The position numbers were made by a program, and so were the translations under genes. This document shows, piece after piece, positions 46,079 to 56,791 of a stretch of DNA of 64,000 nt; positions within the stretch are counted from its first letter, which is position 1, and each line of letters opens with the position of its first letter. The notes under the pieces are model-generated. The model saw only the letters and a list, made by a program, of their open reading frames with translations, had not been told where the DNA came from and did no database searches. Origin of the DNA: Alteromonas confluentis (GTDB lineage: Bacteria; Pseudomonadota; Gammaproteobacteria; Enterobacterales; Alteromonadaceae); assembly GCF_001757105.1 (NCBI RefSeq), contig NZ_MDHN01000013.1, positions 151,842 to 215,841 on the forward strand, in the 5' to 3' direction.

Positions 46079-47272
46079 TTAGCCCCGTATCGCTACTGTG
46101 CCGATAACCGCATCATCACGATTATTAATTGCGCCCTGTTCAATTTCAAACCCGGCACTTTCTGCCTGGCGTTTGAACTGCTCTAACGACTCAAAGTTTT
46201 TACCTATAGCCTGCATGCGTATTTCTGTTCGCGAAGCATCGAAACGCAAGGTTTGTGGTTTTACTTCAGAGGTAGCAAACGCATTCGTTAGTTCGCCCAT
46301 CATTGCCAGCATAGACGCACTACCGCCGCCCTGCTGCATCTGCGCCATTTCACTGCGGATCTTCAAGCGTAAATCCCGGTAAGTACCAAGGTTTGGAAAT
46401 CCGGCTTTCACGGCCTGATCAATCTGTGCACTAAGCTGGTCATTTTGCTGGCTTAACTGATAAATGCTCACGCCCTTATCAACCAGGCTGGTGGTAAGTG
46501 CAACAACGGCCAGGACAGCGGCTACCCGCCATTGATGGAGATGGCCGGTGCGCTTGCGTTTAATACGGTATTCGTTTTGCAGTAAGTTGAACGAAGAGCC
46601 AATCGCTTCTTTCGCCATCACGTGCATGGGCAGCTCGAGGTCGGCGGTGTGTACATCCAGATTGGGGATGGCGGACAACTCCATATCGGCGTAATTGTGC
46701 ACGGTGGTTAACGATTCAGCCCGGCGCAATCGATGGCTGAATGCGGGTAACAGCCAGCTGAGCTCACCTTCCATGCCTTGCCATTCATCCTCACGAATAA
46801 GCAGGTCCTCACCGACGGCAAGCACGCTCCACGCGCCCTCATGATGAGGGACGGCGAGTACATCAGGTAACAATTTGTCGCAGTACAGGCCAGCTTCGCT
46901 CAGCCAGTCCTGCCAATCTTCCATTTTTTCGCGGCTGACAATCGCTACCGCCTGTTGGTCGCCCCGTCGAGGCCCCATGGCAAAAAATTGTTTGCTTACA
47001 TCCTGTGCCAGTTCATCTTCTAGCATGAACGGTATGGCACTCAGCACTTTGCGACTTGCCCGTGGCGGCAAGGCTACCCAGCGCATTGCGATATCGCAGG
47101 TGGGTACCAGCGCGATAGCTGGCCGTTGGCCCGCCCGCTCTTTTAATGTTGCCAGCTGTGAGGCTTCGGGCAGTTCACCGGACGCGATGATTTCCTGTTC
47201 ATCGGCCGACCAAACCAACCACTGCACACGGTCTTCCTGCCGTGAGCCTAGCCTGACCAGTAATTGTTCCAT
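46079..47272 (-). CDS. gspL: Type II secretion system protein L
   Basis: This 397-residue protein has an N-terminal actin-like cytoplasmic domain (about 1-240), one membrane helix (about 250-268, VAAVLAVVALTTSLVDKGVS) and a C-terminal periplasmic ferredoxin-like domain ending EQGAINNRDDAVIGTVAIRG. It recruits the GspE ATPase to the membrane and pairs with GspM. The start overlaps the gspK stop by one base. Confidence 0.94.
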   Translation of the reverse strand: MEQLLVRLGSRQEDRVQWLVWSADEQEIIASGELPEASQLATLKERAGQRPAIALVPTCDIAMRWVALPPRASRKVLSAIPFMLEDELAQDVSKQFFAMGPRRGDQQAVAIVSREKMEDWQDWLSEAGLYCDKLLPDVLAVPHHEGAWSVLAVGEDLLIREDEWQGMEGELSWLLPAFSHRLRRAESLTTVHNYADMELSAIPNLDVHTADLELPMHVMAKEAIGSSFNLLQNEYRIKRKRTGHLHQWRVAAVLAVVALTTSLVDKGVSIYQLSQQNDQLSAQIDQAVKAGFPNLGTYRDLRLKIRSEMAQMQQGGGSASMLAMMGELTNAFATSEVKPQTLRFDASRTEIRMQAIGKNFESLEQFKRQAESAGFEIEQGAINNRDDAVIGTVAIRG

Positions 47273-48267
47273 TACTTTACTCCTCCGAATTCGCGTCGCA
47301 CAACTTGTACGTTCTCTCCACCCTGAGCTTTAAACAGCGTGCTGAGCGAAAAAGTGGCTTTATTGTACTTGGTCTTTGTATGCAAGATAAAATATCTGGT
47401 AGTGATGGTAAACCAATCAAGTTGTTCAGCGGTAAGATTCATTGCCGCAACAGACGGTTCACTCAAAAAGTCGTTTACGTCGTCCCAGCCATCTTGAGGG
47501 CGACTCGATATCAGGCTGGTGGCGTCGGTTAACGTCATGCCTGTTAGTCCTGCGAGTAATGCCGCACGCTCTTCAGTGAGCGTGTTAACGTTAATTTCCA
47601 TGGCAGTCTCGTTGGGAATAACGCAAATCAATTCCTGAATATCTTTAAGCCAAAGTGGGCTGACGCCATTCACCAGACGCAGCTCTGACTGATTGGTCAT
47701 GAGGTTATTCGCTGCCAGATAAGGGTGTTCACGACTTTCGTATTCGGCATCTTCAGCGCCATAAGTGCGCATGCGATCGTCCCCATCCAGCCAGTCAGCT
47801 AAGCTGTCTCGTACCGTTTCTGCGGTGTAGTTATCGATATTATCGCCGGTTGCTTCCAGCATGCGACCGAACGCCAGCATGGTTTCTGTTGCCTGGGTTG
47901 AGTTGCTACTGCTTTGACTACTCTGTGCTGCTTCGCCTAGCGCATTCAGATTAAAACAGCTCTGAGCATCCTCGAGTTGCGCTTGAATACCGCCGTTCTC
48001 CAGAGGGAATGTAAATTCCTGCGCCCAGGGCTGGGTAATCACAATTTTATCGGCCGTTTCATCGAAAATGCTTTTTATCGATTTGCGGGCGAAGGCTTCC
48101 GCGCTCATGGCATACCAGTAGGCTTGATTATTGTCTTTGATATTAGACGCCCGCTTCACCTGAATTTGTAGTCTTGAACCCATGTCGGTAGCAATAATCA
48201 CGACTAACGCTACGATCATGAAAACTATAATCAGCGCGACGCCACGTTGTTTATGCATGCTTCTCAT
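47272..48267 (-). CDS. gspK: Type II secretion minor pseudopilin K
   Basis: This 331-residue minor pseudopilin begins MRSMHKQRGVALIIVFMIVA, with the prepilin-type Gly before the hydrophobic helix; it lacks the Glu at position 5, as usual for GspK. A large helical domain follows, and VYNEL-type SAM-like repeats are replaced by ICVIPNETAMEINVNTLTEE. GspK sits at the pseudopilus tip with GspI and GspJ. ATGA overlap with gspJ. Confidence 0.93.
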   Translation of the reverse strand: MRSMHKQRGVALIIVFMIVALVVIIATDMGSRLQIQVKRASNIKDNNQAYWYAMSAEAFARKSIKSIFDETADKIVITQPWAQEFTFPLENGGIQAQLEDAQSCFNLNALGEAAQSSQSSSNSTQATETMLAFGRMLEATGDNIDNYTAETVRDSLADWLDGDDRMRTYGAEDAEYESREHPYLAANNLMTNQSELRLVNGVSPLWLKDIQELICVIPNETAMEINVNTLTEERAALLAGLTGMTLTDATSLISSRPQDGWDDVNDFLSEPSVAAMNLTAEQLDWFTITTRYFILHTKTKYNKATFSLSTLFKAQGGENVQVVRREFGGVK

Positions 48268-48902
48268 AAACTGGCCCCGCTAACCGTAAATTCGCGGCGT
48301 ATAAGGCCAAAATCTTTGCTCACAAACTCGAATGCAACGGCTTTGGGGAGTGCCGCGCCGACGAAGGATTCACTCCAGTTCAGGCCTTCAGATTCATCAA
48401 AGTTGCCGTTTTCGTCTTCTTCAACATCGGCAATAAATTCAACTTTAAAATCGGAAATGTCTTCCAGCAGTACTCTGACTTTAGGCTCGGTGCCAACCAC
48501 GTTGTCCACATAGTTGGTGTACAGTCGTTCAAGGTTGCCATCGCGAACCCGGTAGGCAACGGCTTGCAAGGTGCTACGGGGCAACATCATTTGCGGGTTC
48601 TGCCAACCACTGCGCACAAACTGAATGCCCTCACCATCGCTTTCATCGGTTTCGCCACCACGCATGACTACCGTATTGCTCTCACCTGATCCCGAGCGTA
48701 CCGCACGGGGAACGGCCTGCTGCATGTCCCGCTCTATGGTGGTGACGGCGCGCTGAAGCTTTTGAAATTTATCAAAGCGGGCAGATGACAGCTCGTCGCT
48801 GTCGAGTACGGTGGTAAGCACTGCCGTGGAGGCCACGCCAATGAAAGCAAAAATCGCAATTGCGATAAGAATTTCAATGAGAGTAAATCCACGTTGTTTC
48901 AT
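48264..48902 (-). CDS. gspJ: Type II secretion minor pseudopilin J
   Basis: This 212-residue pseudopilin starts with the prepilin signal MKQRG|FTLIEILIAIAIFAF (cleavage after Gly5). Its C-terminal domain contains TTIERDMQQAVPRAVR and the GspJ-typical FEFVSKDFGLIRREFTVSGA end. It forms the tip complex with GspI and GspK and overlaps gspI by 4 bases. Confidence 0.94.
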   Translation of the reverse strand: MKQRGFTLIEILIAIAIFAFIGVASTAVLTTVLDSDELSSARFDKFQKLQRAVTTIERDMQQAVPRAVRSGSGESNTVVMRGGETDESDGEGIQFVRSGWQNPQMMLPRSTLQAVAYRVRDGNLERLYTNYVDNVVGTEPKVRVLLEDISDFKVEFIADVEEDENGNFDESEGLNWSESFVGAALPKAVAFEFVSKDFGLIRREFTVSGASL

Positions 48903-49354
48903 GGATCTGTCCCGTTCTGATTGTTATTGCTGCCGCCTGATCCATTAATATTGATGGTAGCGTCCTGCGCAATACTAGCCGGCTTGCTCACGTAGGTAAT
49001 CACGTTCGCCTGGAAGTACTCGTACTGTGGATCTTGACCTACGTTCACTTCTACTGCACGTAAGTCGTCATCGGTGGTTTTGGTCACAACCTGTTGCCAG
49101 TACCAGGTGCGATCTGCCATTTCCATGGTACCGCGCTGGTTGTTTTTCGGTGGCCAGGTGCCAGTGAGCTTCATTTCGTTCAGACGATTATTGGCTACCC
49201 AGGTGGCAAAGGTGACTTCTTCAACCTGGCTGACGCTGGATAAATGTTCGGCGGCAGACTTCATTACCGCAGTACCGGCCAGCGCAAAAATGACCAATGC
49301 GGCCATTACTTCAATGAGGGTCATGCCAGACTGACGGCCAAGTTGCGCTTTCAT
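48899..49354 (-). CDS. gspI: Type II secretion minor pseudopilin I
   Basis: This 151-residue pseudopilin has the prepilin signal QSG|MTLIEVMAALVIFALAG, followed by WVANNRLNEMKLTGTWP and WYWQQVVTKTTDDDLRAVEV, both typical of GspI. The C-terminal tail is unusually rich in Asn, Ser and Gly (NINGSGGSNNNQNGTDP). It starts the tip complex and overlaps gspH by 4 bases. Confidence 0.94.
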   Translation of the reverse strand: MKAQLGRQSGMTLIEVMAALVIFALAGTAVMKSAAEHLSSVSQVEEVTFATWVANNRLNEMKLTGTWPPKNNQRGTMEMADRTWYWQQVVTKTTDDDLRAVEVNVGQDPQYEYFQANVITYVSKPASIAQDATININGSGGSNNNQNGTDP

Positions 49355-49995
49355 TGTGGGGGCAGCTCCAGCGGCCCTTCCAGTTTCAAAGGAGGCACGT
49401 CTTCATTAAGAATTTGATAGTAAACCGGAGAATCGGTACCAAAGTCTGGCTCGTAATTCATTGTTAGCGTAAATGGGGTGATTTCGCCGCTGGACATAAT
49501 GAGTACCTGAGGCGGGGGCAGCTTGCGATCTTCTTCGTTACCGATTTCTACGCCTTCTTCGTCTAGCGAGAAATTTTCATTAAACATTTCGCGGTCGAAC
49601 AGCTGCTCCTCGGTATCCCAGGGCAGGTCATCTAGGTTTAAATCGTAAGTAAACGGGTCGGCGAGCACGTGGGCTTCATAAAGTGTTTCGTCAGTAATTT
49701 TTTCCCACTCGTCGTCGTCATTCAGAAACACAAAGTAATATTCGTGATCATCCTGTTCAAAACGAATGCCCAACTGCTGCTGATTCAGTACCGCGTAGTC
49801 ACTGGCCATATCTACCAATACTTGCAGGCGCTGGGCTTCTTTTTTCAGTTGATCTGACTGGTTAACACCAAAAACATTGAATACCACATAGGTGGCAGCC
49901 AGCCCCATCAAGGCCATCACCAACATCAGCTCCAATAAGGTGAAGCCGCGCTGCGGTGTGTGCAGGTTGGGAAGACGGGGCTGTTTCATACACAA
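49351..49995 (-). CDS. gspH: Type II secretion minor pseudopilin H
   Basis: This 214-residue pseudopilin has the prepilin signal PQRG|FTLLELMLVMALMGLAA after a 17-residue leader. A beta-rich GspH domain follows (LQVLVDMASDYAVLNQQQLG, LPPPQVLIMSSGEITPFTLT). It links the GspG shaft to the tip complex. A second ATG two codons in (49989) could also serve. It lies 5 bases after gspG. Confidence 0.93.
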   Translation of the reverse strand: MCMKQPRLPNLHTPQRGFTLLELMLVMALMGLAATYVVFNVFGVNQSDQLKKEAQRLQVLVDMASDYAVLNQQQLGIRFEQDDHEYYFVFLNDDDEWEKITDETLYEAHVLADPFTYDLNLDDLPWDTEEQLFDREMFNENFSLDEEGVEIGNEEDRKLPPPQVLIMSSGEITPFTLTMNYEPDFGTDSPVYYQILNEDVPPLKLEGPLELPPQ

Positions 49996-50000
49996 TACGA

Positions 50001-50435
50001 TTACAGGTACTCGTTCACGTTCCAGGTACCGATGTCGTCATCAGTGCCTGGTTCGCCGTCGGGGCCATTTGAATAGATGTCGTATTCACCCATTTCACCC
50101 GGACTCATGAACTGATAAGGATTGCCCCACGGATCTTCTGGCAGGCGCTGGATAATGCCACCCTTAGGGTAGTTCTTTGGAATAGGCTCGATAGTCGGCG
50201 CTTCAACCAAGGCTTCCAAACCTTGCTCGGTAGAGGGATAACGGTTTGCCTGCATCTTGTACATGGCAATTGCGCCTTCAAGTTGCTGGATATCTACCGC
50301 CGCTTTTTTCTTCTGCGCAATTTCCTGGTTACCAATTACGTTTGGCAGAACCATAGAAGCGATAATGCCGATGATAACCAGTACAATCATCACTTCAATC
50401 AGGGTAAAACCTGCGTGTCTTCTCATCTTTCTCAT
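50001..50435 (-). CDS. gspG: Type II secretion major pseudopilin G
   Basis: This 144-residue major pseudopilin has the prepilin signal RRHAG|FTLIEVMIVLVIIG and the GspG-specific block NRYPSTEQGLEALVEAP. The calcium-binding C-terminus reads YDIYSNGPDGEPGTDDDIGT. It forms the shaft of the periplasmic pseudopilus that drives substrate export. It overlaps gspF by one base. Confidence 0.96.
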   Translation of the reverse strand: MRKMRRHAGFTLIEVMIVLVIIGIIASMVLPNVIGNQEIAQKKKAAVDIQQLEGAIAMYKMQANRYPSTEQGLEALVEAPTIEPIPKNYPKGGIIQRLPEDPWGNPYQFMSPGEMGEYDIYSNGPDGEPGTDDDIGTWNVNEYL

Positions 50436-51658
50436 TAGATATTCACCATCTTATTCATAGCTAATATAGGTTGCAGTATGGCCATTACGATAAACAGTAC
50501 CACCAGGGCCATCACTACAATCAACATGGGTTCAAAAATTTTAAGGGTTATGCTGACCTGGGCTTCGAATTGGCGCTCCTGGTTGTCTGCAGCACGCCCT
50601 AACATGCCTTGTAATTCTCCTGACTTTTCGCCAGAGGCAATCATGTGCATCATCATCGGCGGAAACATTTTTGAGTTGTCCAGCGCAGCCCGCAAGCTGC
50701 TACCTTCCTTAACATTGACCGCCGCTTCCATAATAAGATTCTTGATGTGCTGATTTTGCAGTACATCGGCGGATATGCGCATGGCTTCCAGCAATGGCAC
50801 AGCGCTGGATGAAAGAATGCTTAAAGTTCGGGCGAATCGCGCAGTATTCAGGCTTTTGCTCACTTTGCCGATAACCGGCAACCGTAATATGAACTGGTGA
50901 TACTTAAGCCGCATGGCGGGCTGCTGTACCAACCGGTTGGCCACGAAAATCAACAACATGATAAACAGTAGCAAGAACAGACCGTAACTACGCATCCAGT
51001 CACTCAGGTCAATTAAGAACTGAGTAATAGCCGGAAGTTCCTGGCCCATATTGGTAAAGTTGCCGACGATCTTGGGCACCACCAGAGTAAGGAGCAATGA
51101 GATAACCCCTATGGCGAAGGTAAGCATAATGCAGGGATACACTAACGCCTGGGTAATTTGGCTACGTGTTTGCTGACGGCGTTCGGTGTAATCAGCCAGT
51201 CGGTTTAGTACCACATCAAGGTGTCCGGATTTTTCACCGGCAGCCACCATGGCGCGGTATAACTCGTCAAATACGCTAGGGAACTGGCCCATGGCATCCG
51301 CTAAACCATGACCTTCTACAACTTTACTGCGCACTGCCATCATCATATTTTTGTGACGGGGTTTTTCGCTTTGTTCGGCCACGGCCAATAAAGCTTCTTC
51401 AATAGGAAGTGCCGATTCAATAAGGGTAGAGAGCTGGCGGGTGATAAGCGATAAATCGGCGGCTGAAATTCGCGGACGGAATAACGACGACATGCCTTTA
51501 GACTGGCTGCTGGACTTCTCCGCTACCATTTCCACTTCAAGGGGAATAAGGCCCTTTTCTCGCAGCTGTTGGCGTACCTGACGGGCGTTATCACCTTCAA
51601 GTACACCTTGCTTATTACGTCCGCTTGCGTTTACCGCTTTGTAAGAAAACGCTGCCAT
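50435..51658 (-). CDS. gspF: Type II secretion inner-membrane protein F
   Basis: This 407-residue polytopic protein has two repeated cytoplasmic T2SSF domains (ISAADLSLITRQLSTLIESA and LNTARFARTLSILSSSAVPL) and three membrane helices near residues 170-195, 220-240 and 375-400. It is the platform protein that the GspE ATPase is thought to rotate to assemble the pseudopilus. It is 3 bases after gspE. Confidence 0.95.
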   Translation of the reverse strand: MAAFSYKAVNASGRNKQGVLEGDNARQVRQQLREKGLIPLEVEMVAEKSSSQSKGMSSLFRPRISAADLSLITRQLSTLIESALPIEEALLAVAEQSEKPRHKNMMMAVRSKVVEGHGLADAMGQFPSVFDELYRAMVAAGEKSGHLDVVLNRLADYTERRQQTRSQITQALVYPCIMLTFAIGVISLLLTLVVPKIVGNFTNMGQELPAITQFLIDLSDWMRSYGLFLLLFIMLLIFVANRLVQQPAMRLKYHQFILRLPVIGKVSKSLNTARFARTLSILSSSAVPLLEAMRISADVLQNQHIKNLIMEAAVNVKEGSSLRAALDNSKMFPPMMMHMIASGEKSGELQGMLGRAADNQERQFEAQVSITLKIFEPMLIVVMALVVLFIVMAILQPILAMNKMVNI

Positions 51659-51661
51659 GGA

Positions 51662-53224
51662 TTAATCCTCGCGGGTAACACGCAGCACTTCTTCTAACGA
51701 AGTCATGCCGGCCAGTACCTTGCTGCAACCGTCTTCACGAATACTCGGGGTATGTTGTCGGATATATTTCTCTATCGCCTGCTCGCCTTTACCGTCGTGC
51801 ATCATGCCACGAATGGATTCATCAACCAGCAGCAACTCGTGGATGCCGGTTCGGCCTCGATAACCGGTTTGATTACAGGCAGCACAGCCCTTGGGCTGGT
51901 AAATTGTTGGCAGAGGTTCACCAGTCTTCACACCCAGTAGCTCAGCTTGCTGTTCGGTAGGCTGCGTTGGCACCCGACACTCGGAGCAGAGTGTACGCAC
52001 CAGACGTTGCGACAGCACCGCTAACAAGCTCGACGACATTAAGAATGGCTCGATACCCATATCTTCTAATCGGGTAATTGCACCCGATGCTGTGTTGGTG
52101 TGCAGTGTGGATAATACTAAGTGACCGGTCAAACTGGCTTGAACTGCAATTTGGGCCGTTTCGATATCGCGAATCTCACCCACCATCACCACGTCAGGAT
52201 CCTGGCGGAGAATGGCCCGTAAGCCACGGGCGAAAGTCATGTCTACCCGCGGATTAACCTGGGTTTGACCAATGCCGGGAAGATCGAATTCGATAGGGTC
52301 TTCCACCGTTAGAATGTTGCGGTCTTTCGAGTTGATCTCGCTTAGACCTGCATACAAGGTGGTACTTTTACCCGAACCTGTGGGGCCGGTTACCAGAATA
52401 ATACCGTGTGGTTTGCGGATAAGCTCTGAGAATACATCGCGGATGCGCTTGGTCATCCCCAGATCTTCTAAATTTAGTCGCGCGTTGTTTTTATCTAACA
52501 AACGTAGTACCACGCGCTCGCCGTGGTTAGATGGCATGGTGGAAACCCGCACGTCTACCGCGCGACCCGCAATGCGCAGCGTAATACGGCCATCCTGCGG
52601 TACCCGCTTCTCGGCGATATCGAGTTTCGCCATAACCTTAATACGAGATACCAGCATGGAAGACAGCTTACGATTCGGGCGAAGGATTTCGCGCAGTACA
52701 CCGTCAACCCGGAAGCGCACAATAAGCTGGTTCTCGAAGGTTTCGATATGAATATCGGATGCACCTTCTTTGATAGCTTCGCCGAGCATGGCGTTGATCA
52801 ATTTGATGATCGGGGCATCGTCTTCGCTATCGAGAAGGTCTTCGGTGTCAGGGAGTTCTTCGGCTAACGAGAACAAATCGCTTTCGTTGCCCAAGTCTTC
52901 CATGAGCTGCTTAGCTGCAGACGAGTCACGCTGGAACGCCTGGGTAAGCAGACCTTCAAATTTATCCTGTGGGATCTCAGCAATAGTAAAAGGCTCGCCA
53001 TAGAAGCGGCGTACTTCAGCAAACACGGTAAACGGCGTTGCTTCGGTGAAGTATAGGGTGGCCGGATCGGTATTGGTTTCAAGTAACACATGGTGGCGCT
53101 TGGCAAAGCTAAAGCTAAGCTGACGCGGTCCGGCCTCTTCTGCCAGTTCTTCATCTGACAGGCTATCCATAGCCTCTTCCTGCGCTGCGATAGCCTGCTC
53201 GAGCGGGTCTTCAGTCGCAGCCAT
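51662..53224 (-). CDS. gspE: Type II secretion ATPase E
   Basis: This 520-residue ATPase has an N-terminal GspL-binding region, Walker [10 protein letters not shown] (about 280), an Asp box ILTVEDPIE, a Walker B region [12 protein letters not shown], and the His box [11 protein letters not shown]-terminal metal-binding motif with CSECRVP and [13 protein letters not shown] completes it. It powers pseudopilus growth at the inner membrane. The N-terminal 40 residues are acidic and low-complexity. Confidence 0.96.
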   Translation of the reverse strand: MAATEDPLEQAIAAQEEAMDSLSDEELAEEAGPRQLSFSFAKRHHVLLETNTDPATLYFTEATPFTVFAEVRRFYGEPFTIAEIPQDKFEGLLTQAFQRDSSAAKQLMEDLGNESDLFSLAEELPDTEDLLDSEDDAPIIKLINAMLGEAIKEGASDIHIETFENQLIVRFRVDGVLREILRPNRKLSSMLVSRIKVMAKLDIAEKRVPQDGRITLRIAGRAVDVRVSTMPSNHGERVVLRLLDKNNARLNLEDLGMTKRIRDVFSELIRKPHGIILVTGPTGSGKSTTLYAGLSEINSKDRNILTVEDPIEFDLPGIGQTQVNPRVDMTFARGLRAILRQDPDVVMVGEIRDIETAQIAVQASLTGHLVLSTLHTNTASGAITRLEDMGIEPFLMSSSLLAVLSQRLVRTLCSECRVPTQPTEQQAELLGVKTGEPLPTIYQPKGCAACNQTGYRGRTGIHELLLVDESIRGMMHDGKGEQAIEKYIRQHTPSIREDGCSKVLAGMTSLEEVLRVTRED

Positions 53225-53226
53225 AA

Positions 53227-55260
53227 TTAGTCGTTATCCTTTTTCTCTTTTTCCAGAATGTACTCTTCAAAAGACGGCGGCAGCGCCATGTCATCATCCC
53301 ACTTGGGCATAGAAGGCTGCTCTTGATATGGCATCAGCGATACGCCTTCATCATGACGTTTAAGCTGTTGCGCGCGAATATAGTTGTACTTGCGACGGCT
53401 GATGTCGTTCATGCGCACGCCATCACGCACAATCGTTGGCTTTAAGAATACCATCAGGTTACGTTTACGCTTGCTGGTGGAGGTCGATTTAAACAGGTGA
53501 CCAAGAATAGGGATATCACCTAAGATAGGCACTTTCTGTTCACTTTCCTGAACATCTTCATCAATCAGGCCGCCAAGCACAATCGTGCCGCCATCATCCA
53601 CAATTACCGTGGTCTTGATTTGACGTTTGTTGATTGAGATATCCACGCTGGTGGCACCGCTTACGCTGGATACTTCCTGTTCGATAGTCATCTGAACCGC
53701 ATCGCCTTCGTTGATTTGCGGTGTTACTTTCAGCTTGATACCCACTTCCTGACGATCAACTGTGGTAAATGGATTGGAGTTGTTTGAACCCGTGGTGGTG
53801 CCGGTGATGATAGGCACTTCCTGACCCACTATAAAGAAGGCTTCTTCGTTATCCATGGTGGTTAGGTGCGGTGTTGCCAGAACGTTTGAATTGGTATCGC
53901 TGCTAACGGCTTGAACCACTGCACCCCAGCCGTTTTTAATCACCCCGGCAAGAAGACCATTAGCGCCACTTAGCAAGCTAGCCAGTGCGGTATAATCGCC
54001 TTCCTCGGTGGAATCGATCTGAACCACGTTACCTTCGTCGGTGATATACGCTTCGGTGGTGGTCTCATCTTCAGCTTGTTTGAGCGCAACCGCAAGCGAG
54101 CCTACTGGCACAACACCATTGGTGAACTGTGTACCGCCGCCTTCTTCAGACACCCACTGCACGCCAAGTTGAGCACCGTCACCTTCAAAGACTTCAACGA
54201 TGATGGCTTCTACCTGTACCTGCGCACGACGTACGTCGAGCTGACGAACCACTTCTTCGAGAGAGCGCATCATGTCAGGTTCGGCGGTAATAACCACAGC
54301 GTTTGAATCTTCATGGGCGTCGATACTGATTTCGCGGTTAGAGCCACTGCGACGGGTTTGACCATTACCTTGTTCTTCGGCTTGAATGCTGGCCGATACA
54401 CCTTGCAGCACTTTAACAAGATCTTCTGCTTTGGCGTAGTTTAAGAATAGAACGCGGGTATTACCGCTGGTTTCCAGTTCCTGATCCATACGCTGAATCA
54501 GGTTTACAATGCGGCTGCGAGCTTTGGCGTCGCCTGAAACGATAACGGAGTTCGTACGATCGTCGGCAACGGCGCGGGGTTCAGACTTACCAGTGTTGGC
54601 AGCCTTACCCTGAGATTTATTGATGCTGTCGATAATGCGCACCATTTCAGATGCCGAAGCAAAACGCAGTTTAACGATTTCAACTTCTTCGTCACCAGCG
54701 CGGTCAACCCGCTCGATAATTTCAACCAGGCGGTTTACCACCGCAGCTCGGCCGGTTAGCATCATCACATTTGATGGGTCGTGAGCAACAACGTTACCAC
54801 CACCGGCCTGATCATTAAGTTGGCGAAGGATTGGAGCCAGTTCCCGAACCGGCACATTATAAACGGGAACCACGCGGGTGATCATTTCATCACCGTCCAT
54901 GGAAGTGCCTTCAACAACCGGAATATTGGAGGTCTTTGCCTCCTTTGCGCGCACGACTTTCAGCACTCCACTGGGCATTTCTACCACAGCAAAATCGTAA
55001 ACCTGTAAGACGTTGAGGAAGAACTGATAGTACTGCTCTTCATTAAGCATATCGTAGGAGCGTACGCTGATTTTTCCGCGTATACCATCGCCCACAATAA
55101 TGGTTTTTTTCAGATTTTTACCCACAATCGAGATGAACTCGTTAATGTCGGTATCTTTGAAGTTAGGCATGTACTCTGCAGCTGTCGCAGACACGCAAAG
55201 TGCAGCGGCGCAGATTGCTGCTGTGATCCGCGAGAATATCTTCCGGCTCGATTGCCTCAT
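53227..55260 (-). CDS. gspD: Type II secretion outer-membrane secretin D
   Basis: This 677-residue protein has a signal peptide (cleavage near 28, SATAAEY), the N0 domain ([20 protein letters not shown]) and three secretin N1-N3 repeats ([19 protein letters not shown]). The C-terminal secretin barrel contains [20 protein letters not shown] and [16 protein letters not shown]. It forms the outer-membrane channel for folded exoproteins. Two bases separate it from gspE. Confidence 0.96.
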   Translation of the reverse strand: MRQSSRKIFSRITAAICAAALCVSATAAEYMPNFKDTDINEFISIVGKNLKKTIIVGDGIRGKISVRSYDMLNEEQYYQFFLNVLQVYDFAVVEMPSGVLKVVRAKEAKTSNIPVVEGTSMDGDEMITRVVPVYNVPVRELAPILRQLNDQAGGGNVVAHDPSNVMMLTGRAAVVNRLVEIIERVDRAGDEEVEIVKLRFASASEMVRIIDSINKSQGKAANTGKSEPRAVADDRTNSVIVSGDAKARSRIVNLIQRMDQELETSGNTRVLFLNYAKAEDLVKVLQGVSASIQAEEQGNGQTRRSGSNREISIDAHEDSNAVVITAEPDMMRSLEEVVRQLDVRRAQVQVEAIIVEVFEGDGAQLGVQWVSEEGGGTQFTNGVVPVGSLAVALKQAEDETTTEAYITDEGNVVQIDSTEEGDYTALASLLSGANGLLAGVIKNGWGAVVQAVSSDTNSNVLATPHLTTMDNEEAFFIVGQEVPIITGTTTGSNNSNPFTTVDRQEVGIKLKVTPQINEGDAVQMTIEQEVSSVSGATSVDISINKRQIKTTVIVDDGGTIVLGGLIDEDVQESEQKVPILGDIPILGHLFKSTSTSKRKRNLMVFLKPTIVRDGVRMNDISRRKYNYIRAQQLKRHDEGVSLMPYQEQPSMPKWDDDMALPPSFEEYILEKEKKDND

Positions 55261-55281
55261 GACTCTGTCTTCCTACTTTTA

Positions 55282-56223
55282 TTATTCATTACCCGGCTCT
55301 GGCATTTCCAGATAGATGGTAATGTACTCGCCATCACGTGTCAGCGTCAGTTCAATGGTTTCGGCCTGACGCAAATCATTCATGGCTTCCTTTGATTGCT
55401 GGGTATCTGTCAAATCAAGTCCATTGATTTGAATTACAACGTCACCAGCTTGTAAACCAGCTGATTGAAATAAAGACGGGTTTTTCCCCGGTTTTATTTC
55501 GTATCCGATAAGCTGACCATCGCCTATTTTTGGCGTGATCGCGATGAAATCTGTAAAGCTACCTGGGCTTTCACGCAACGAAGACGACACATCTTCGTCT
55601 ATGGTAACTGCATTTTTGGGCGGTGGAACGCGAGGTCTGACTGGCGGTGGAACGCGGCGGGTAGTGTCGTTGACGGCAGCTCGTTTACGGTTTGCTTCAT
55701 CGTAGTCTACGCCGTCAAGCATCAGGGTTTCTTTACGAACGCCATTTTTAATGATGACACGATCGTTCATTACCCGATCCAGGGTTGCGTTGGTACCTTC
55801 AATTTTCTCACCCAGGCCATACACATTTTGTACACCACGATTTTCAATAATTGCCGTACCTTCATTCACAGAGGAACTGGCCACCACGCCTGTAAGCGTG
55901 AGATTTAATTTGGTTTCTGGGGCGTCGGTATCGACTTCTTCTTCAACAGGGGCAGCCTGTTGGTTCAACGTACCGAATAAATTTAACTGTTGCAATCCGC
56001 CAACATTGACCCCACGTTGCGCTGATGCGACAGGTTTCGGTGCAGAAGACAAGGTGGCTGGTGTGGCAGGGCCAGACGGTTCGGGTATAATTCGCCATAT
56101 TAGCTTTGCTGCGAACGCTAATAAATAGACGCTCAGCAGTACAACAACTAAAAGATTTAGTTGTTTCTGGTGCCGGCTGAAGAAGGTTGCCAGAGACTGA
56201 GAATCAATTTTGGTTAATGTCAT
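55282..56223 (-). CDS. gspC: Type II secretion inner-membrane protein C
   Basis: This 313-residue protein has one membrane helix at about 24-43 (LLVVVLLSVYLLAFAAKLIW), a homology-region domain (LNLTLTGVVASSSVNEGTAI) and a C-terminal PDZ domain (LFQSAGLQAGDVVIQINGLD). GspC links the inner-membrane platform to the GspD secretin and contributes to substrate choice. It is the first gene of gspCDEFGHIJKLMN. The 140-base divergent gap to hslR holds the operon promoter. A prepilin peptidase gene (gspO/pilD) is not in the window. Confidence 0.95.
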   Translation of the reverse strand: MTLTKIDSQSLATFFSRHQKQLNLLVVVLLSVYLLAFAAKLIWRIIPEPSGPATPATLSSAPKPVASAQRGVNVGGLQQLNLFGTLNQQAAPVEEEVDTDAPETKLNLTLTGVVASSSVNEGTAIIENRGVQNVYGLGEKIEGTNATLDRVMNDRVIIKNGVRKETLMLDGVDYDEANRKRAAVNDTTRRVPPPVRPRVPPPKNAVTIDEDVSSSLRESPGSFTDFIAITPKIGDGQLIGYEIKPGKNPSLFQSAGLQAGDVVIQINGLDLTDTQQSKEAMNDLRQAETIELTLTRDGEYITIYLEMPEPGNE

Positions 56224-56363
56224 GCGATCCGTCGTACGTACTGCTTTTATTATTACTTTTATTATTTAATTGAGTGCGGGTAAAACCCACTATAGCCGAC
56301 CCATCATAGCCTAGTCGAGGCGCGGGTCACAACACTAAAACGTAAGAGTGACAAAAATATTAC

Positions 56364-56768
56364 ATGAGCAATCGTGACGCTAACGATACAGATGTAACAG
56401 TCCGCCTGGACAAATGGCTATGGGCTGCAAGATTGTTTAAAACCCGTGCTATTGCCCGTGAAATGGTGCAGGCAGGAAAGGTCCACTATAACGGTCAGCG
56501 AACAAAACCAAGCCGAAACGTAGAGCCCGGTGCAATGATAAAAGTTCCGGCGGGCTGGGATATTAAGGAAATAAAAGTGTTGGGCTTGAGCGAAAAGCGG
56601 CTTAGCGCACCATTAGCCCAGGCACTTTACGAAGAAACAGCCGAGAGCATAGCGCAGCGGGAATCGAATCAGGAGGCCCGTAAATTTAGCGCCTTTCATA
56701 GTCCGCGACCGGAAAATCGTCCGGATAAAAAGCAACGCCGACAAATTATTAAATTCAAGCAGCAATAG
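56364..56768 (+). CDS. hslR: Heat shock protein 15 (ribosome-associated)
   Basis: This 134-residue protein has an S4 RNA-binding domain at about 10-70 (VRLDKWLWAARLFKTRAIAR, then EMVQAGKVHYNGQRTKPSR) and a basic tail (KKQRRQIIKFKQQ). Hsp15 recycles stalled 50S subunits carrying peptidyl-tRNA. It is followed 23 bases later by hslO, the standard heat-shock gene pair. Confidence 0.94.
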   Translation: MSNRDANDTDVTVRLDKWLWAARLFKTRAIAREMVQAGKVHYNGQRTKPSRNVEPGAMIKVPAGWDIKEIKVLGLSEKRLSAPLAQALYEETAESIAQRESNQEARKFSAFHSPRPENRPDKKQRRQIIKFKQQ

Positions 56769-56791
56769 GCTGCACTGACAGGATAGATTTC